From NCBI RefSeq assembly GCF_009707955.1, contig NZ_WMDQ01000005.1, positions 1 to 64,000 on the forward strand: DNA of 64,000 nt, given 5' to 3'. The translations under genes were made by a program, and so were the position numbers. Source of the DNA: Flavobacterium sp. LC2016-13. Lineage in GTDB: Bacteria > Bacteroidota > Bacteroidia > Flavobacteriales > Flavobacteriaceae. The notes beneath the pieces are model-generated. The model did no database searches. It was given only the letters and a program-made list of their open reading frames with translations, and was not told the origin of the DNA. Of this stretch, positions 50,166-59,370 are shown piece after piece; the stretch's first letter is position 1; each line of letters begins with the position of its first letter.

Positions 50166-52118
50166 ATGAAACCACTATCATCTATTCTCTTTATTCTTTT
50201 TTCAATATTCTCTTTCTCCCAAACCAAAGTAAAAGATACGATAACCCGAAGGGCCAACATTGGTTTAATCCAAAACGGAAATGCTATTTCGTATAAACCG
50301 GAAACGCCGCCTTTAATTCCAATTGCGGGTGCGCCAAAACCGAGTTATTCTTATTTATGGGAACTAGGCGACGGACATTATAGTAAAGAAGCGGAACCAA
50401 AACATGTTTACAAAAACAAAGGAACGTACACCACAAGACTTGCCGTAACCAACAATTATGATAACGGAAAACCTCCGGCAACGCGTCCCAAAAAAGTAGC
50501 CATTAATGACATCACTGATACTGATTTTAAAGACATTGCTTCAATAGCAGACCAAAACGGATTTGCGATCTTAAAAAACTGCGATCCAATTCCGGAACAG
50601 GAAATGGTAGTCGTAGTAGGTTATCAAAATTTAGAGAATTATGTCTCAAGTGGAAAGCTTTATCTTTTTTATAATGAGAAGCAATTTAAAAACAACAACT
50701 TCGAATTGGTCGATTTTAGAACTTATGCAGGCGAGCGCGAAGTAAAAGAGAATTTAGTTGCTTCGGTTAATGATCTTGACGATACAAAATCTTATTTGGC
50801 TTCTGCCGAAAATACAATCAGAACTAAAAAATATAGAAATACAACTTCTGAAGAAGATCTTGATGCTTCATTATTAGAATCAAATAAAACATATCACAAT
50901 GTTTCTGTTTTAGAATTTGACGATGCAAATCCGGGCGAAACCCGTAATGTTTTTTATACTTTTAAAACAACTCCGGAAATGATCAAAGATACCAGTGCAA
51001 CAGTTACGATGCGTGGGATTTATGTACCGAACAGAAGTTATAAAAACCATAAAATAAAAAATCTTGAAATGGAAATTGTAACATCTCACGATCCTAACAA
51101 AATGGGATCTAACGGAAGTTTTATGAATTACAGATTAGTTCGTTTTAAAAGAGTAAATTTTAAAACCCGTTTTCAAAACAACGGCGAAGGCCCGGCGAGA
51201 ATGATTCGGTTAGAAACTGATATTCCGGATATGTTCGATAAAAAAACATTCCAGATCGAAGACATGTATCCAAAATGTCCGATTTGTCCAAAAGGCGAAG
51301 TTCCAACCATAAGTTGTCTGGATACAATTATCAAACAAAAACAGATTTTCTTTACTTTCAAAAACATTTATTTACCCGGAAGCGAGCAAAAAAATGTTCA
51401 TGAAAAAGACAGCACTAAAGGTTTTGTCAAATATTCGATGAAGTTTGCAGAGGATTTTCATAAAGTAAAAACCAGAAGCAGAACTGCCATTATTTTCGAT
51501 AAAAATGAACCTATAATTACCAATTATGCCACAACCCGATTTTTACCGGGAATTTCTATTGGCGTAAAAGCGGGTTATAATCTTTATCCTGATTTAGAAA
51601 AATCGACAAGTTATTTTGTTGGCGCGACGATTTCACCTTTCAAATCGTATCGTTTTTATTGGCAGGCAGAATGGGTCAATGCTTTAAACAAATACGATAA
51701 TGCCGTTATTATTGCAGATCAAATAAACACAAATGCAAACGGAGTTAGGCAATTGATTCGTACAACAACAGCAACTGAAAACAAAAATATTAATTGGGAA
51801 GTTCCTGTTTTGATTCGGTATAACATTAATAATTATATTGGAGTTGGTGCCGGAATTCAGGCCAATATAAATGTTGCTGAAGAACATAACCAAAATATAA
51901 AAATTGAAACTTTTGAAGGCGATAAGGAAAACTTTTTAATCAATACAACTACAACAACTAACACAACGAAAACTTCTTTCGCCGATTTTAAAACGGGTTT
52001 ATTGTTTGATTTAACGGCGGGTTTTGCGAGAATTGGTCCGAGTTTAGGCGCGCGTTATGTGATTAACTTTGAACAGGGTTTTAACTATTTTCAGTTTTAT
52101 GGAATTTGGAAGTTTTAG
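50166..52118 (+). CDS. PKD-domain outer-membrane/surface protein
   Basis: A protein of about 650 residues starting at the ATG at 50166, which begins the signal peptide (MKPLSSILFILFSIFSFSQ). A PKD domain follows (about residues 45-105: YSYLWELGDGHYSKEAEPKHVYKNKGTYT). The middle has DUF11-like beta-sandwich regions. The last 180 residues read as a barrel or porin-like domain (GISIGVKAGYNLYPDL, YVINFEQGFNYFQFYGIWKF). It is 90 bases ahead of the CHAT gene. A sensor or anchor role is possible; the function is not known. Confidence 0.65.
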   Translation: MKPLSSILFILFSIFSFSQTKVKDTITRRANIGLIQNGNAISYKPETPPLIPIAGAPKPSYSYLWELGDGHYSKEAEPKHVYKNKGTYTTRLAVTNNYDNGKPPATRPKKVAINDITDTDFKDIASIADQNGFAILKNCDPIPEQEMVVVVGYQNLENYVSSGKLYLFYNEKQFKNNNFELVDFRTYAGEREVKENLVASVNDLDDTKSYLASAENTIRTKKYRNTTSEEDLDASLLESNKTYHNVSVLEFDDANPGETRNVFYTFKTTPEMIKDTSATVTMRGIYVPNRSYKNHKIKNLEMEIVTSHDPNKMGSNGSFMNYRLVRFKRVNFKTRFQNNGEGPARMIRLETDIPDMFDKKTFQIEDMYPKCPICPKGEVPTISCLDTIIKQKQIFFTFKNIYLPGSEQKNVHEKDSTKGFVKYSMKFAEDFHKVKTRSRTAIIFDKNEPIITNYATTRFLPGISIGVKAGYNLYPDLEKSTSYFVGATISPFKSYRFYWQAEWVNALNKYDNAVIIADQINTNANGVRQLIRTTTATENKNINWEVPVLIRYNINNYIGVGAGIQANINVAEEHNQNIKIETFEGDKENFLINTTTTTNTTKTSFADFKTGLLFDLTAGFARIGPSLGARYVINFEQGFNYFQFYGIWKF

Positions 52119-52125
52119 TTTTTTT

Positions 52126-52232
52126 ACCATATAAGTTATATAAGTTCATATTACATAAATGGTATTATTAAATACAAATGTCTGTCTGAGAAACAACCCA
52201 ACTTTAATATGAACTTATATAACTTATATGGT
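52126..52232. repeat. perfect 28-bp inverted repeat across the CHAT gene start
   Basis: Left arm 52126-52153 (starts ACCATATAAGTTATATAAG) and right arm 52205-52232 (ends CTTATATAACTTATATGGT) are exact reverse complements, separated by 51 bases. The CHAT start codon (52209-52211) lies in the right arm and the arm encodes the first eight residues. This could be an mRNA hairpin or an invertible-type element, or a dispersed repeat. Confidence 0.85.
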
Positions 52233-54878
52233 TTAATTTTTCTTTTTTTTAGTCTGAATCTTTCAGGCCAGAAAATTGTTTCTGAAGAAGATAAAATATA
52301 TAATGCCATTGATGTTTTTGTTGCTCATCCTTCCGCGAAAGCGTTACAAAATTTAAGGAATACCGAAGCTGATTTTTGGAGAAATCCGAAACCAAAAACC
52401 AAAGATGAATTATTGGCAATTGTGGTTTTAAACTGCAATAAAGCGTATTATGAAAATCAGTTTGGGCAAACTCAAAATGCCATTTCTAGTTATGAAAAGG
52501 CCTGGCAAATCTATCAAAAAAAGAACCTTGACAATTATGACATTATTGAATTTTGCCTGAAACCTTTAGGCAATTTATATACTGTTTTGGGCGATTATGA
52601 CAGTGCTGAAAATACTATAAAACAATACTTTTTTATCATAAATACTTCTAAAAATTATCCTGATGTGCAAAAACAAAAGTTTGCTGCAATTCTGAATTTA
52701 TCGAATGTTTATCAAAGTTCCGGCAAAATTTCTCAGGCAATTGAATTATTAGAAAGTACTTTAAAAACCCAGCAATTATCGAATTCGCAGAAAGGAATTT
52801 TATGGAATAATTTGGGGAATAATTATTTGCTAAGTTCGGGTGGAAATTTATTAATGCCTGAAACAAATGAAAAAGCTAAAAAATCATTTGAATTCGCCGT
52901 TAATTTTCTAAAAAATGAAAAAGGACAATTGGAAACTTTATCCAATTCTTATCGAAATCTGGCTTCGATGAACAGACAATGGCAACGATTTGAAATTGCG
53001 AATTATTATTTAGAAAAAGCAGAAATACTTCTTTTAGAATCAAAGAATAAAGAGCCTAGAAAATTGGCAAAACTCTATTATGAAAAAGCTTTATTGCTTT
53101 TTGAGGAAAGAAAATATGATGAAAGTTCTAAACAGATTTCGGGCGTTTTTAAACTTTTAATTCCGAATTACAATTCGAAAAATATTCTTCCAAATCAAAA
53201 TCAATTGTATGCTGAAACGGTTTTGATTGATGCAATCGATTTACAGGCAGAAATACTACAATTTAAGCAACCCAAAAAGGCATTAAAAGCTTTTAAACTT
53301 TCCTTTTACATTGAAAATTTACTAATGAACTCTTTGATTTATGAAAACTCTAAAATTATTGCACAATTGCGATCTCGAAATCGCACCGAAAAATGTCTTT
53401 CAATTTATGATCGATTGTACAAAGAAAATAGCAAAGTTGAATATCTGGAAGAAGCATTTCAACTTTCTGAAAGAACAAAATCGGGAATTTTAAAAAATTA
53501 TCGTTCTGCAATTAAAAATGCTTCTGTAGATGAAAAAAAGCTTTTTCTTGAGCTACAAAATGTAAATAATTCTATTTTAAAAGAACAGCAAAAAGGAGAT
53601 TTGGCAGATATTTCGAAAATAAACCAGTTTATCAAAAAACAAAATGAATTGGCACTTTCGCTGAAAAAAGTTCAATCTGAAAATCCGGATTACATTCCTG
53701 AAAATTGCGATTTAAAAGCTCTTTTATCAAAACTTGAAAAAGACAAAGCGATCATGATTTATTATTTTATGGGATTTGAGAATCAATATTATTTCACTTT
53801 GCAAAATAATCGAATTTCATTAAATCGACTTCAAATTAGTGATGGAAAAATATATCACATTGTACATTTCATAGATTACTTCAACAATGCAAATTCAATT
53901 ACAAATGACATTTCGGGTTATAATCGTTCCGGAAAAGTAGCTTACAATTTATTAAACTTACCAACTAATTTGGTTTATCAAAACCTCATCATTGTTCCGG
54001 ACGGAATTTTAAATTTTCTTCCTTTTGAAGCTTTAATTACACGAGAATCAAAAACAACGAATTTTGCCAAAATGCATTATTTACTGAATGATTTTAGAAT
54101 TGCTTATAACACTTCGGCTAACATTTATTTGAACTCAAAACCAATTTCTAAATCAGAAAAAACGGTTTTAGGAGTTTTTCCGGTTTTTGAAAAAACCACT
54201 TATGAATTGAGCTATTCTAAAAAGGAATTACAATCGATACAATCTAATTTTAAGGGGAAATATTTAGAAAATGTAAATGCCAGTTTTTCAAATTTTAAAA
54301 ATGATTCCTCTCATTATTCTATTTTGCATTTAAGTACACATGCTTCTTCCGGAGATATTGAAACTCCTGCGAGTATCAAATTTTATGATCGGGAAATATT
54401 GTATTCTGAATTGTATAATTTAAATATAAATCCTGATTTAGTGGTTTTAAGTGCCTGCGAAACCGGAATTGGAAAACTCTATAAAGCAGAAGGCGCGATG
54501 AGTGTGGCAAGAGGTTTTCAATTTGCGGGAGCACAAAATTTACTGTTTTCTTTGTGGAAAGTAAACGATTATACGACATCTGTTTTTATGGCTGATTTTT
54601 ATAAAAACATTAAAAATGATGTTTCGTATTTTGAAGCAAATAGAAATGCAAAACTTGATTTTTTGAATGATGAATCGATTCCAAATGCTAAAAAATCTCC
54701 TTATTATTGGAGTTCTTTTGTGTATTACGGTTCTATTTCGAAAGAAGAAAAATCGACAAATTATATCTATTGCATCATTAGTTTATTGGCTGTAATTGGT
54801 TTATTTTTGATATTCAATCAGTATCGAAAATGGAAAATCTTCACGAAGTTCTCAAAAAAGAGAAATACAAAAAAATAA
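52209..54878 (+). CDS. TPR-CHAT protease-like protein
   Basis: An 889-residue protein. Signal-like N-terminus, TPR repeats (about 60-330), a long helical linker, then a CHAT caspase-like domain (about 560-840). His711 (LHLSTHASSGD) and Cys750 (VVLSACETGIGKL) match the catalytic dyad. YKAEGAMSVARGFQFAGAQNLLFSLWKVND is highly typical. One membrane segment follows near 855-872 (IISLLAVIGLFLIFNQY), then a basic tail. The domain is likely exported and proteolytic. It overlaps the downstream aspartic protease by 49 bases. Start codon lies in a 28-bp inverted repeat. Confidence 0.88.
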   Translation: MNLYNLYGLIFLFFSLNLSGQKIVSEEDKIYNAIDVFVAHPSAKALQNLRNTEADFWRNPKPKTKDELLAIVVLNCNKAYYENQFGQTQNAISSYEKAWQIYQKKNLDNYDIIEFCLKPLGNLYTVLGDYDSAENTIKQYFFIINTSKNYPDVQKQKFAAILNLSNVYQSSGKISQAIELLESTLKTQQLSNSQKGILWNNLGNNYLLSSGGNLLMPETNEKAKKSFEFAVNFLKNEKGQLETLSNSYRNLASMNRQWQRFEIANYYLEKAEILLLESKNKEPRKLAKLYYEKALLLFEERKYDESSKQISGVFKLLIPNYNSKNILPNQNQLYAETVLIDAIDLQAEILQFKQPKKALKAFKLSFYIENLLMNSLIYENSKIIAQLRSRNRTEKCLSIYDRLYKENSKVEYLEEAFQLSERTKSGILKNYRSAIKNASVDEKKLFLELQNVNNSILKEQQKGDLADISKINQFIKKQNELALSLKKVQSENPDYIPENCDLKALLSKLEKDKAIMIYYFMGFENQYYFTLQNNRISLNRLQISDGKIYHIVHFIDYFNNANSITNDISGYNRSGKVAYNLLNLPTNLVYQNLIIVPDGILNFLPFEALITRESKTTNFAKMHYLLNDFRIAYNTSANIYLNSKPISKSEKTVLGVFPVFEKTTYELSYSKKELQSIQSNFKGKYLENVNASFSNFKNDSSHYSILHLSTHASSGDIETPASIKFYDREILYSELYNLNINPDLVVLSACETGIGKLYKAEGAMSVARGFQFAGAQNLLFSLWKVNDYTTSVFMADFYKNIKNDVSYFEANRNAKLDFLNDESIPNAKKSPYYWSSFVYYGSISKEEKSTNYIYCIISLLAVIGLFLIFNQYRKWKIFTKFSKKRNTKK

Positions 54879-55267
54879 AATTCAAAGTCACTAAAACACA
54901 ACATCTTTTAATAAAAGCCAAAATCAACGGCGTTTCAGGAAATTTTATTTTAGATACGGGAGCATCTAACACTTGTGTAGGATTTGAAAGCATCGAACGT
55001 TTTGAATTGTCTGCAAAAAAATCTAAAACAAAAGCGTCCGGCGCTGGAGGAACGGGAATGAAAACACAAATTTCTGCTCAAAATAAATTACAAATTGGAA
55101 GCTGGAAAAACAAAGATTTCAGCATCGTAATTTTTGATCTTTCGCATGTCAATGAGGCTTTAGAAGCTTTTAAAACAAAACCAGTTCACGGCATTATTGG
55201 CGCGGATGTTTTGCTTGAAGGTAAAGCAATTATAGATTATTTTAATCATTATGTTTATCTTAAATAG
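54830..55267 (+). CDS. retropepsin-like aspartic protease
   Basis: A 145-residue protein with FILDTGASNTCVG, the DTGA active-site motif of retropepsin-like proteases; GIIGADVLL is the usual second motif of the family. There is no clear signal peptide, so it may act in the cytoplasm. The reading frame overlaps the 3' end of the CHAT gene by 49 bases, which implies tight co-expression. An overlap this long is unusual for two functional frames, so an internal start is possible, though none is obvious before the DTGA motif. Confidence 0.82.
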   Translation: MENLHEVLKKEKYKKIKFKVTKTQHLLIKAKINGVSGNFILDTGASNTCVGFESIERFELSAKKSKTKASGAGGTGMKTQISAQNKLQIGSWKNKDFSIVIFDLSHVNEALEAFKTKPVHGIIGADVLLEGKAIIDYFNHYVYLK

Positions 55268-55322
55268 ATTGCAAAATCCCAATATTTAAAATTTCAATCT
55301 CTAAACTTTGAGAGAAATCAAT

Positions 55323-55363
55323 AAAAAAATCCCAAACTCCTTAATGGAATTTGGGATTTTTTA
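55323..55363. terminator. terminator TA after the protease gene
   Basis: AAATCCCAAACTCC / GGAATTTGGGATTT hairpin with flanking A/T-runs. Nearly identical in about 50 bases to the terminator at 59298-59338. Confidence 0.9.
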
Positions 55364-55378
55364 TGTTTTTGAAATTGA

Positions 55379-58300
55379 TTATAAATATTTGTTTAAAACT
55401 GCTTCTTTTTGTTTTGGTATTTTAGCAATTTCTTTTTCCAAAACCTTAATTTTTTCTTCTATTTTTTCTATTTCTGAAACTATTTTTTGTTGTTCAGCTA
55501 AAGAAGGAAGTGGAATTTTTATATTTGATAATAATGTCTGATTTAAACTTTTAATATTTGAACCTTTACTATCAATGACAATCTTATTTCTAACTAAATC
55601 TGTCTTTAAATAATAACAAAGAAATTTTGCATTGACATTTTTATTTTCAACACGAATTCGAATTGTAAAACCTGAAAATGAAGTTTTCATTTTTAAATCT
55701 TCTATGAACAAAAACCTACCCACCAAACCAGGAGATCCATTTGATCTAACAACTAAAATATCCTTTAGTTTTAACAAATAATCATCTGATAAATCACCAT
55801 CTATTTGTATATTTTCTAACAAATCTAAATTTGGAGAAAAATTATCTTTAAAATCCCCAACTCCAACTATACTAACTAATTCTCCTAAACTATTTCGTGA
55901 ATAATTAAGACCATTTTTAAAGTTTGAAATTGAGCTTAAATTAACCTCTTTAAATTTTAGATTAGTAAAAAAAGATGAAATTCCAACTTTTAATTTTTCA
56001 ACTTCTTCTTGGGTTTTACTTCCTTTTAATTCTAAAATTTCAATTTCATTGACAATTTTTTCTTGAATGTTTTTCGGTGGAAGTGGAATTTGGAATTCCT
56101 TTATCTTTTCTGCATTTAGATTTGGCTGCGTAACAGCAATACTATTTACTTCAACTTGATCCCAATATATTTGAGTTTTTGTGAAATTAAACAAATATTC
56201 TGGTAATATTTTTTCTTCATCTACAGTTAATCTAATAAGATAAGATGCGAAAATCATTTGTTCATATACATCTGATTTATAAATTCCTGCCTTACCAACA
56301 CTCCCACTTCGAGCTATAACAATATCATTATTCTTTAAAAGAAATTGATTTTTTATTTCATTATTTGGATTTATGAATTTAGCTTCATTATTTAGATTAA
56401 TACTTCCGTCATCATTCAAATCAGTAATTCTCAAATAACGAATTTCTCCTTTATCTATGGCCTTATCAGTAAAACCATATTGAGTACTAGCAATCTCACC
56501 AATCTTTACTAATTCCCATTTACTTTCAATTTTTATTTTTTTTTTAACAGAAAGTGAAATATTTTTTTCAAACTCAAAACGATCAAAAGTAAGCATATCA
56601 ACTAAGTTATGTCGAGATATATTTTTCTGCATAGATTCATTAATAGCAAAATCAAAGTCCCCTTGATACGCTTTGTAAATATAAGTACTTGCTTTTTCAG
56701 GATTATCAAAAACTTCTGGATCGAATAACTGCGTACAATCTTCAATGTTTTTACCTCGTTGTATTGGATGTATACCTTCGCTACCTCTTCTATTAGAAAA
56801 TTCATACCCTAAGAAACGCTTTTCAGCATCTTTTTCACCACTTTTTACTAAAACTACTTTCTGTGGATAAGCAATAATAAAATAATAAAGTTTTTCAGAT
56901 TCTCTTTCTAAAAGTAAATTCCAGAATTCTTTATCATTTTTAGATTTTAGTTTGTTTTTATATTCAATATAAATTTCATGTTCTTCAATTACTTTATTAG
57001 GCTCTTTTTTTAATAAAGTAATATAATCAGCAAATGAAATTTCCTTCCAAACATAATTAACATATTTAGAAATAGGCTTTTCAATTCCGTTTAAAGTAAC
57101 ATCTTGAAAAATGTTAAAAAACTTTTCTACAGCAATTTTAAGATTAGCACTTTCATAATTATTTCTTCTTCTTAAAAATAATGTAACTGTACTAGTATTT
57201 GTTGCCATAAAAGTATTGCCTCCCAACTCAGTAATACCAACAATATCAAAATACTGTAAAATAATTTCACGAGATCTTGAATATATTCCTGTATTACTCA
57301 AAATAGAACTTGGCAAGATAATACCTGCCACACCTCCATCTTTCAATAATTGTTTGGTGCGTTCTATAAATAAACATTCTATCTCGGAACTACTATCTGT
57401 TAATTTATTATAAAGTTCAAAATCATTGTCTTTATAAAATGAACGTGCAGCATTTTTAAATGCTGAAACGGAGTACGGCGGGTTTGAGACAATTATATCG
57501 AATTGTTTGTTTTCCTGAGGAAAGTCTTTGTCTTTCTGTAATAATTTACCTTTATAATCAGGATGAGAAAAATTAGCTAAACCATCTGAATGTATAACAT
57601 TTGCCAAACCATCACCATGCAAGTAACATCCAACTTTACCCACTTTTACTAAACGATAGTCTTTTTCAATTCCGTATACATATTGTATTGCCCAAGCAAA
57701 ATGGTCTAATTTCCAAATATCTAATTTTCGCCCAATCGCTGCATGATATTTTTTTGAATCTTTTTTGTCTAGCAACCGTTGTATTTCATGCATTGTTTCT
57801 GTTAAGAAGTGACCACTTCCTGCAGCATAATCCATTACATACGGTAAAAGCGTATCATTATCAATTTTGGCAGAAACTAATTTATTTTCTAAAATAGTAT
57901 CTATTGGCAAACTTTTAATCACAAATTGTGCAACAGGAACAGGAGTAAAAAATTGTCCTGATTCTTGCTTTAATCCTGTTGTTAAAAGTAACTCGAAGAA
58001 ATCAGAAAGGTATTGCTGTTTCTTTATGTAACGAAGCTTATATTTTTGTAAAAGTTCAACTATTTCTTTAACAACGACAGCGTTCTCATTAAATGATTGT
58101 TCGTCATAAACGTCTTTAATAGCAAATTCGTTGTTTTTTTCTAATCTAATTTTCCTGAATTCTTCAAGAATTGGCTCTCTTTGTTCATCGTTTAAAAATG
58201 GAAATCTGTTTTTAAATTCTGTTTCCGAAAAATCAGTAACCACTTTTTCTAAAAACTCATGCATTCCGTTTTTATACAAATCGGTCAGACGAATTTGAAA

Positions 58301-59149
58301 ACTTCTATGATTGTCAATTCCTTCCAACCATTGAAATCCTAATTCGTTATCAGTTCCTTCATTACTTTTTTCATCGTAAATTTTACAAAGAAAAAGAGTG
58401 AAGATTCTATTAAATGCGTTTCCTTTATCTGAAACTACATTATGCCGCAAAATTTCTAAAAAACGATTGAAAATAAAACTGCTGTCTTCCTGGCGAATTT
58501 CTTCTAAATCTTTTATTGAAAGGGCTTTGCTTTCAAAATTATAGGGTTTTACCCAAGAATCAAAAACACCATTATCTTTGGTTAATTTATTCCATTTTTC
58601 ATAAAAATCTTTAACATCGCCACTGCGATAATCGTCTTCAATTTTTATAATTTCAGTTCTTGAAATAATATCATTTCCTTTTAATTCAGAAGCATAAAGC
58701 ATTAAAACATCAGCTTTATTACTGAATTTAAAATAAGTGAATAATTGCCCTCCATCTTTTTTGATTTTAGTAAATTCTTTCTCAAATTCTTTTCCGTAAG
58801 TTTTACATTCAATCAAAAGATATTCTGAACCATCTTCGCGAGTAACACAAATATCTAATCGCCCAGAAAATCCATGTCCTGCCGGATATACTTTTTCTAG
58901 AGAAATATTTTCAGGCTTATAACCTTTTTCTAAAAGTTTATTTAAACATTCCAGAACAACCCAATCTTCAGGTTTACTAATATTCTGAGAATCTTTTCCC
59001 TGAATTTTAATTTTCCCGCCAAAATGAAATGTTTGTTTTTCAAAATCAACTTCAATAGCATATCCATCAGAATATTTTTTAATAAAAATTCCTGAAGCAT
59101 TTTCTTTAGCTTGAAAACCAATATTTTGTATTAACTTTTTAGTAGGCAT
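55379..59149 (-). CDS. single-chain restriction-modification-specificity protein
   Basis: A 1256-residue type IIB/IIG-like enzyme. The N-terminal nuclease resembles HsdR_N with a PD-(D/E)xK site Asp99, Glu114-x-Lys116 (LLIECKT). The N6-adenine methyltransferase (about 390-700) has the SAM motif DYAAGSGHF and the catalytic NPPY (IIVSNPPYSV). The C-terminus has two HsdS-like target domains (about 880-1060 and 1065-1250; WELVKIGEIASTQYGF, then FKNGLNYSRNSLGELVSIVGVGDF). A helicase is absent. The layout matches AloI-type enzymes that cut on both sides of a split site; specificity is unknown. Flanked by near-identical terminators. Confidence 0.9.
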   Translation of the reverse strand: MPTKKLIQNIGFQAKENASGIFIKKYSDGYAIEVDFEKQTFHFGGKIKIQGKDSQNISKPEDWVVLECLNKLLEKGYKPENISLEKVYPAGHGFSGRLDICVTREDGSEYLLIECKTYGKEFEKEFTKIKKDGGQLFTYFKFSNKADVLMLYASELKGNDIISRTEIIKIEDDYRSGDVKDFYEKWNKLTKDNGVFDSWVKPYNFESKALSIKDLEEIRQEDSSFIFNRFLEILRHNVVSDKGNAFNRIFTLFLCKIYDEKSNEGTDNELGFQWLEGIDNHRSFQIRLTDLYKNGMHEFLEKVVTDFSETEFKNRFPFLNDEQREPILEEFRKIRLEKNNEFAIKDVYDEQSFNENAVVVKEIVELLQKYKLRYIKKQQYLSDFFELLLTTGLKQESGQFFTPVPVAQFVIKSLPIDTILENKLVSAKIDNDTLLPYVMDYAAGSGHFLTETMHEIQRLLDKKDSKKYHAAIGRKLDIWKLDHFAWAIQYVYGIEKDYRLVKVGKVGCYLHGDGLANVIHSDGLANFSHPDYKGKLLQKDKDFPQENKQFDIIVSNPPYSVSAFKNAARSFYKDNDFELYNKLTDSSSEIECLFIERTKQLLKDGGVAGIILPSSILSNTGIYSRSREIILQYFDIVGITELGGNTFMATNTSTVTLFLRRRNNYESANLKIAVEKFFNIFQDVTLNGIEKPISKYVNYVWKEISFADYITLLKKEPNKVIEEHEIYIEYKNKLKSKNDKEFWNLLLERESEKLYYFIIAYPQKVVLVKSGEKDAEKRFLGYEFSNRRGSEGIHPIQRGKNIEDCTQLFDPEVFDNPEKASTYIYKAYQGDFDFAINESMQKNISRHNLVDMLTFDRFEFEKNISLSVKKKIKIESKWELVKIGEIASTQYGFTDKAIDKGEIRYLRITDLNDDGSINLNNEAKFINPNNEIKNQFLLKNNDIVIARSGSVGKAGIYKSDVYEQMIFASYLIRLTVDEEKILPEYLFNFTKTQIYWDQVEVNSIAVTQPNLNAEKIKEFQIPLPPKNIQEKIVNEIEILELKGSKTQEEVEKLKVGISSFFTNLKFKEVNLSSISNFKNGLNYSRNSLGELVSIVGVGDFKDNFSPNLDLLENIQIDGDLSDDYLLKLKDILVVRSNGSPGLVGRFLFIEDLKMKTSFSGFTIRIRVENKNVNAKFLCYYLKTDLVRNKIVIDSKGSNIKSLNQTLLSNIKIPLPSLAEQQKIVSEIEKIEEKIKVLEKEIAKIPKQKEAVLNKYL

Positions 59150-59297
59150 TTAATAAATTTTGAGATTATTTAAATTCAATTTTAAAAATCAAACTTTGTA
59201 AGTAATATATTATATTACCAATGGTAACAAAAATATAATAAAAAAAAATCAAATTTGTAGGTATAAGTAAAATATTTTGAACTATTATACTAACAAT

Positions 59298-59338
59298 AAA
59301 AAAATCCCAAATTCCTTAATTGGAATTTGGGATTTTTT
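59298..59338. terminator. terminator TB, twin of TA
   Basis: AAATCCCAAATTCC / GGAATTTGGGATTT hairpin, with the same bases around it as TA (CAATAAAAAAATCCC, GGGATTTTTTATGTTT), apart from a C/T change and a one-base insertion in the loop. It lies between the restriction gene and the convergent RND operon. Confidence 0.9.
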
Positions 59339-59370
59339 ATGTTTGAAATTCTCTTGGAATTTGAAATTTC

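Noticed and set aside
57601..57897. 98-codon plus-strand frame antisense to the restriction enzyme
   Set aside because: It is a shadow of the methyltransferase domain.
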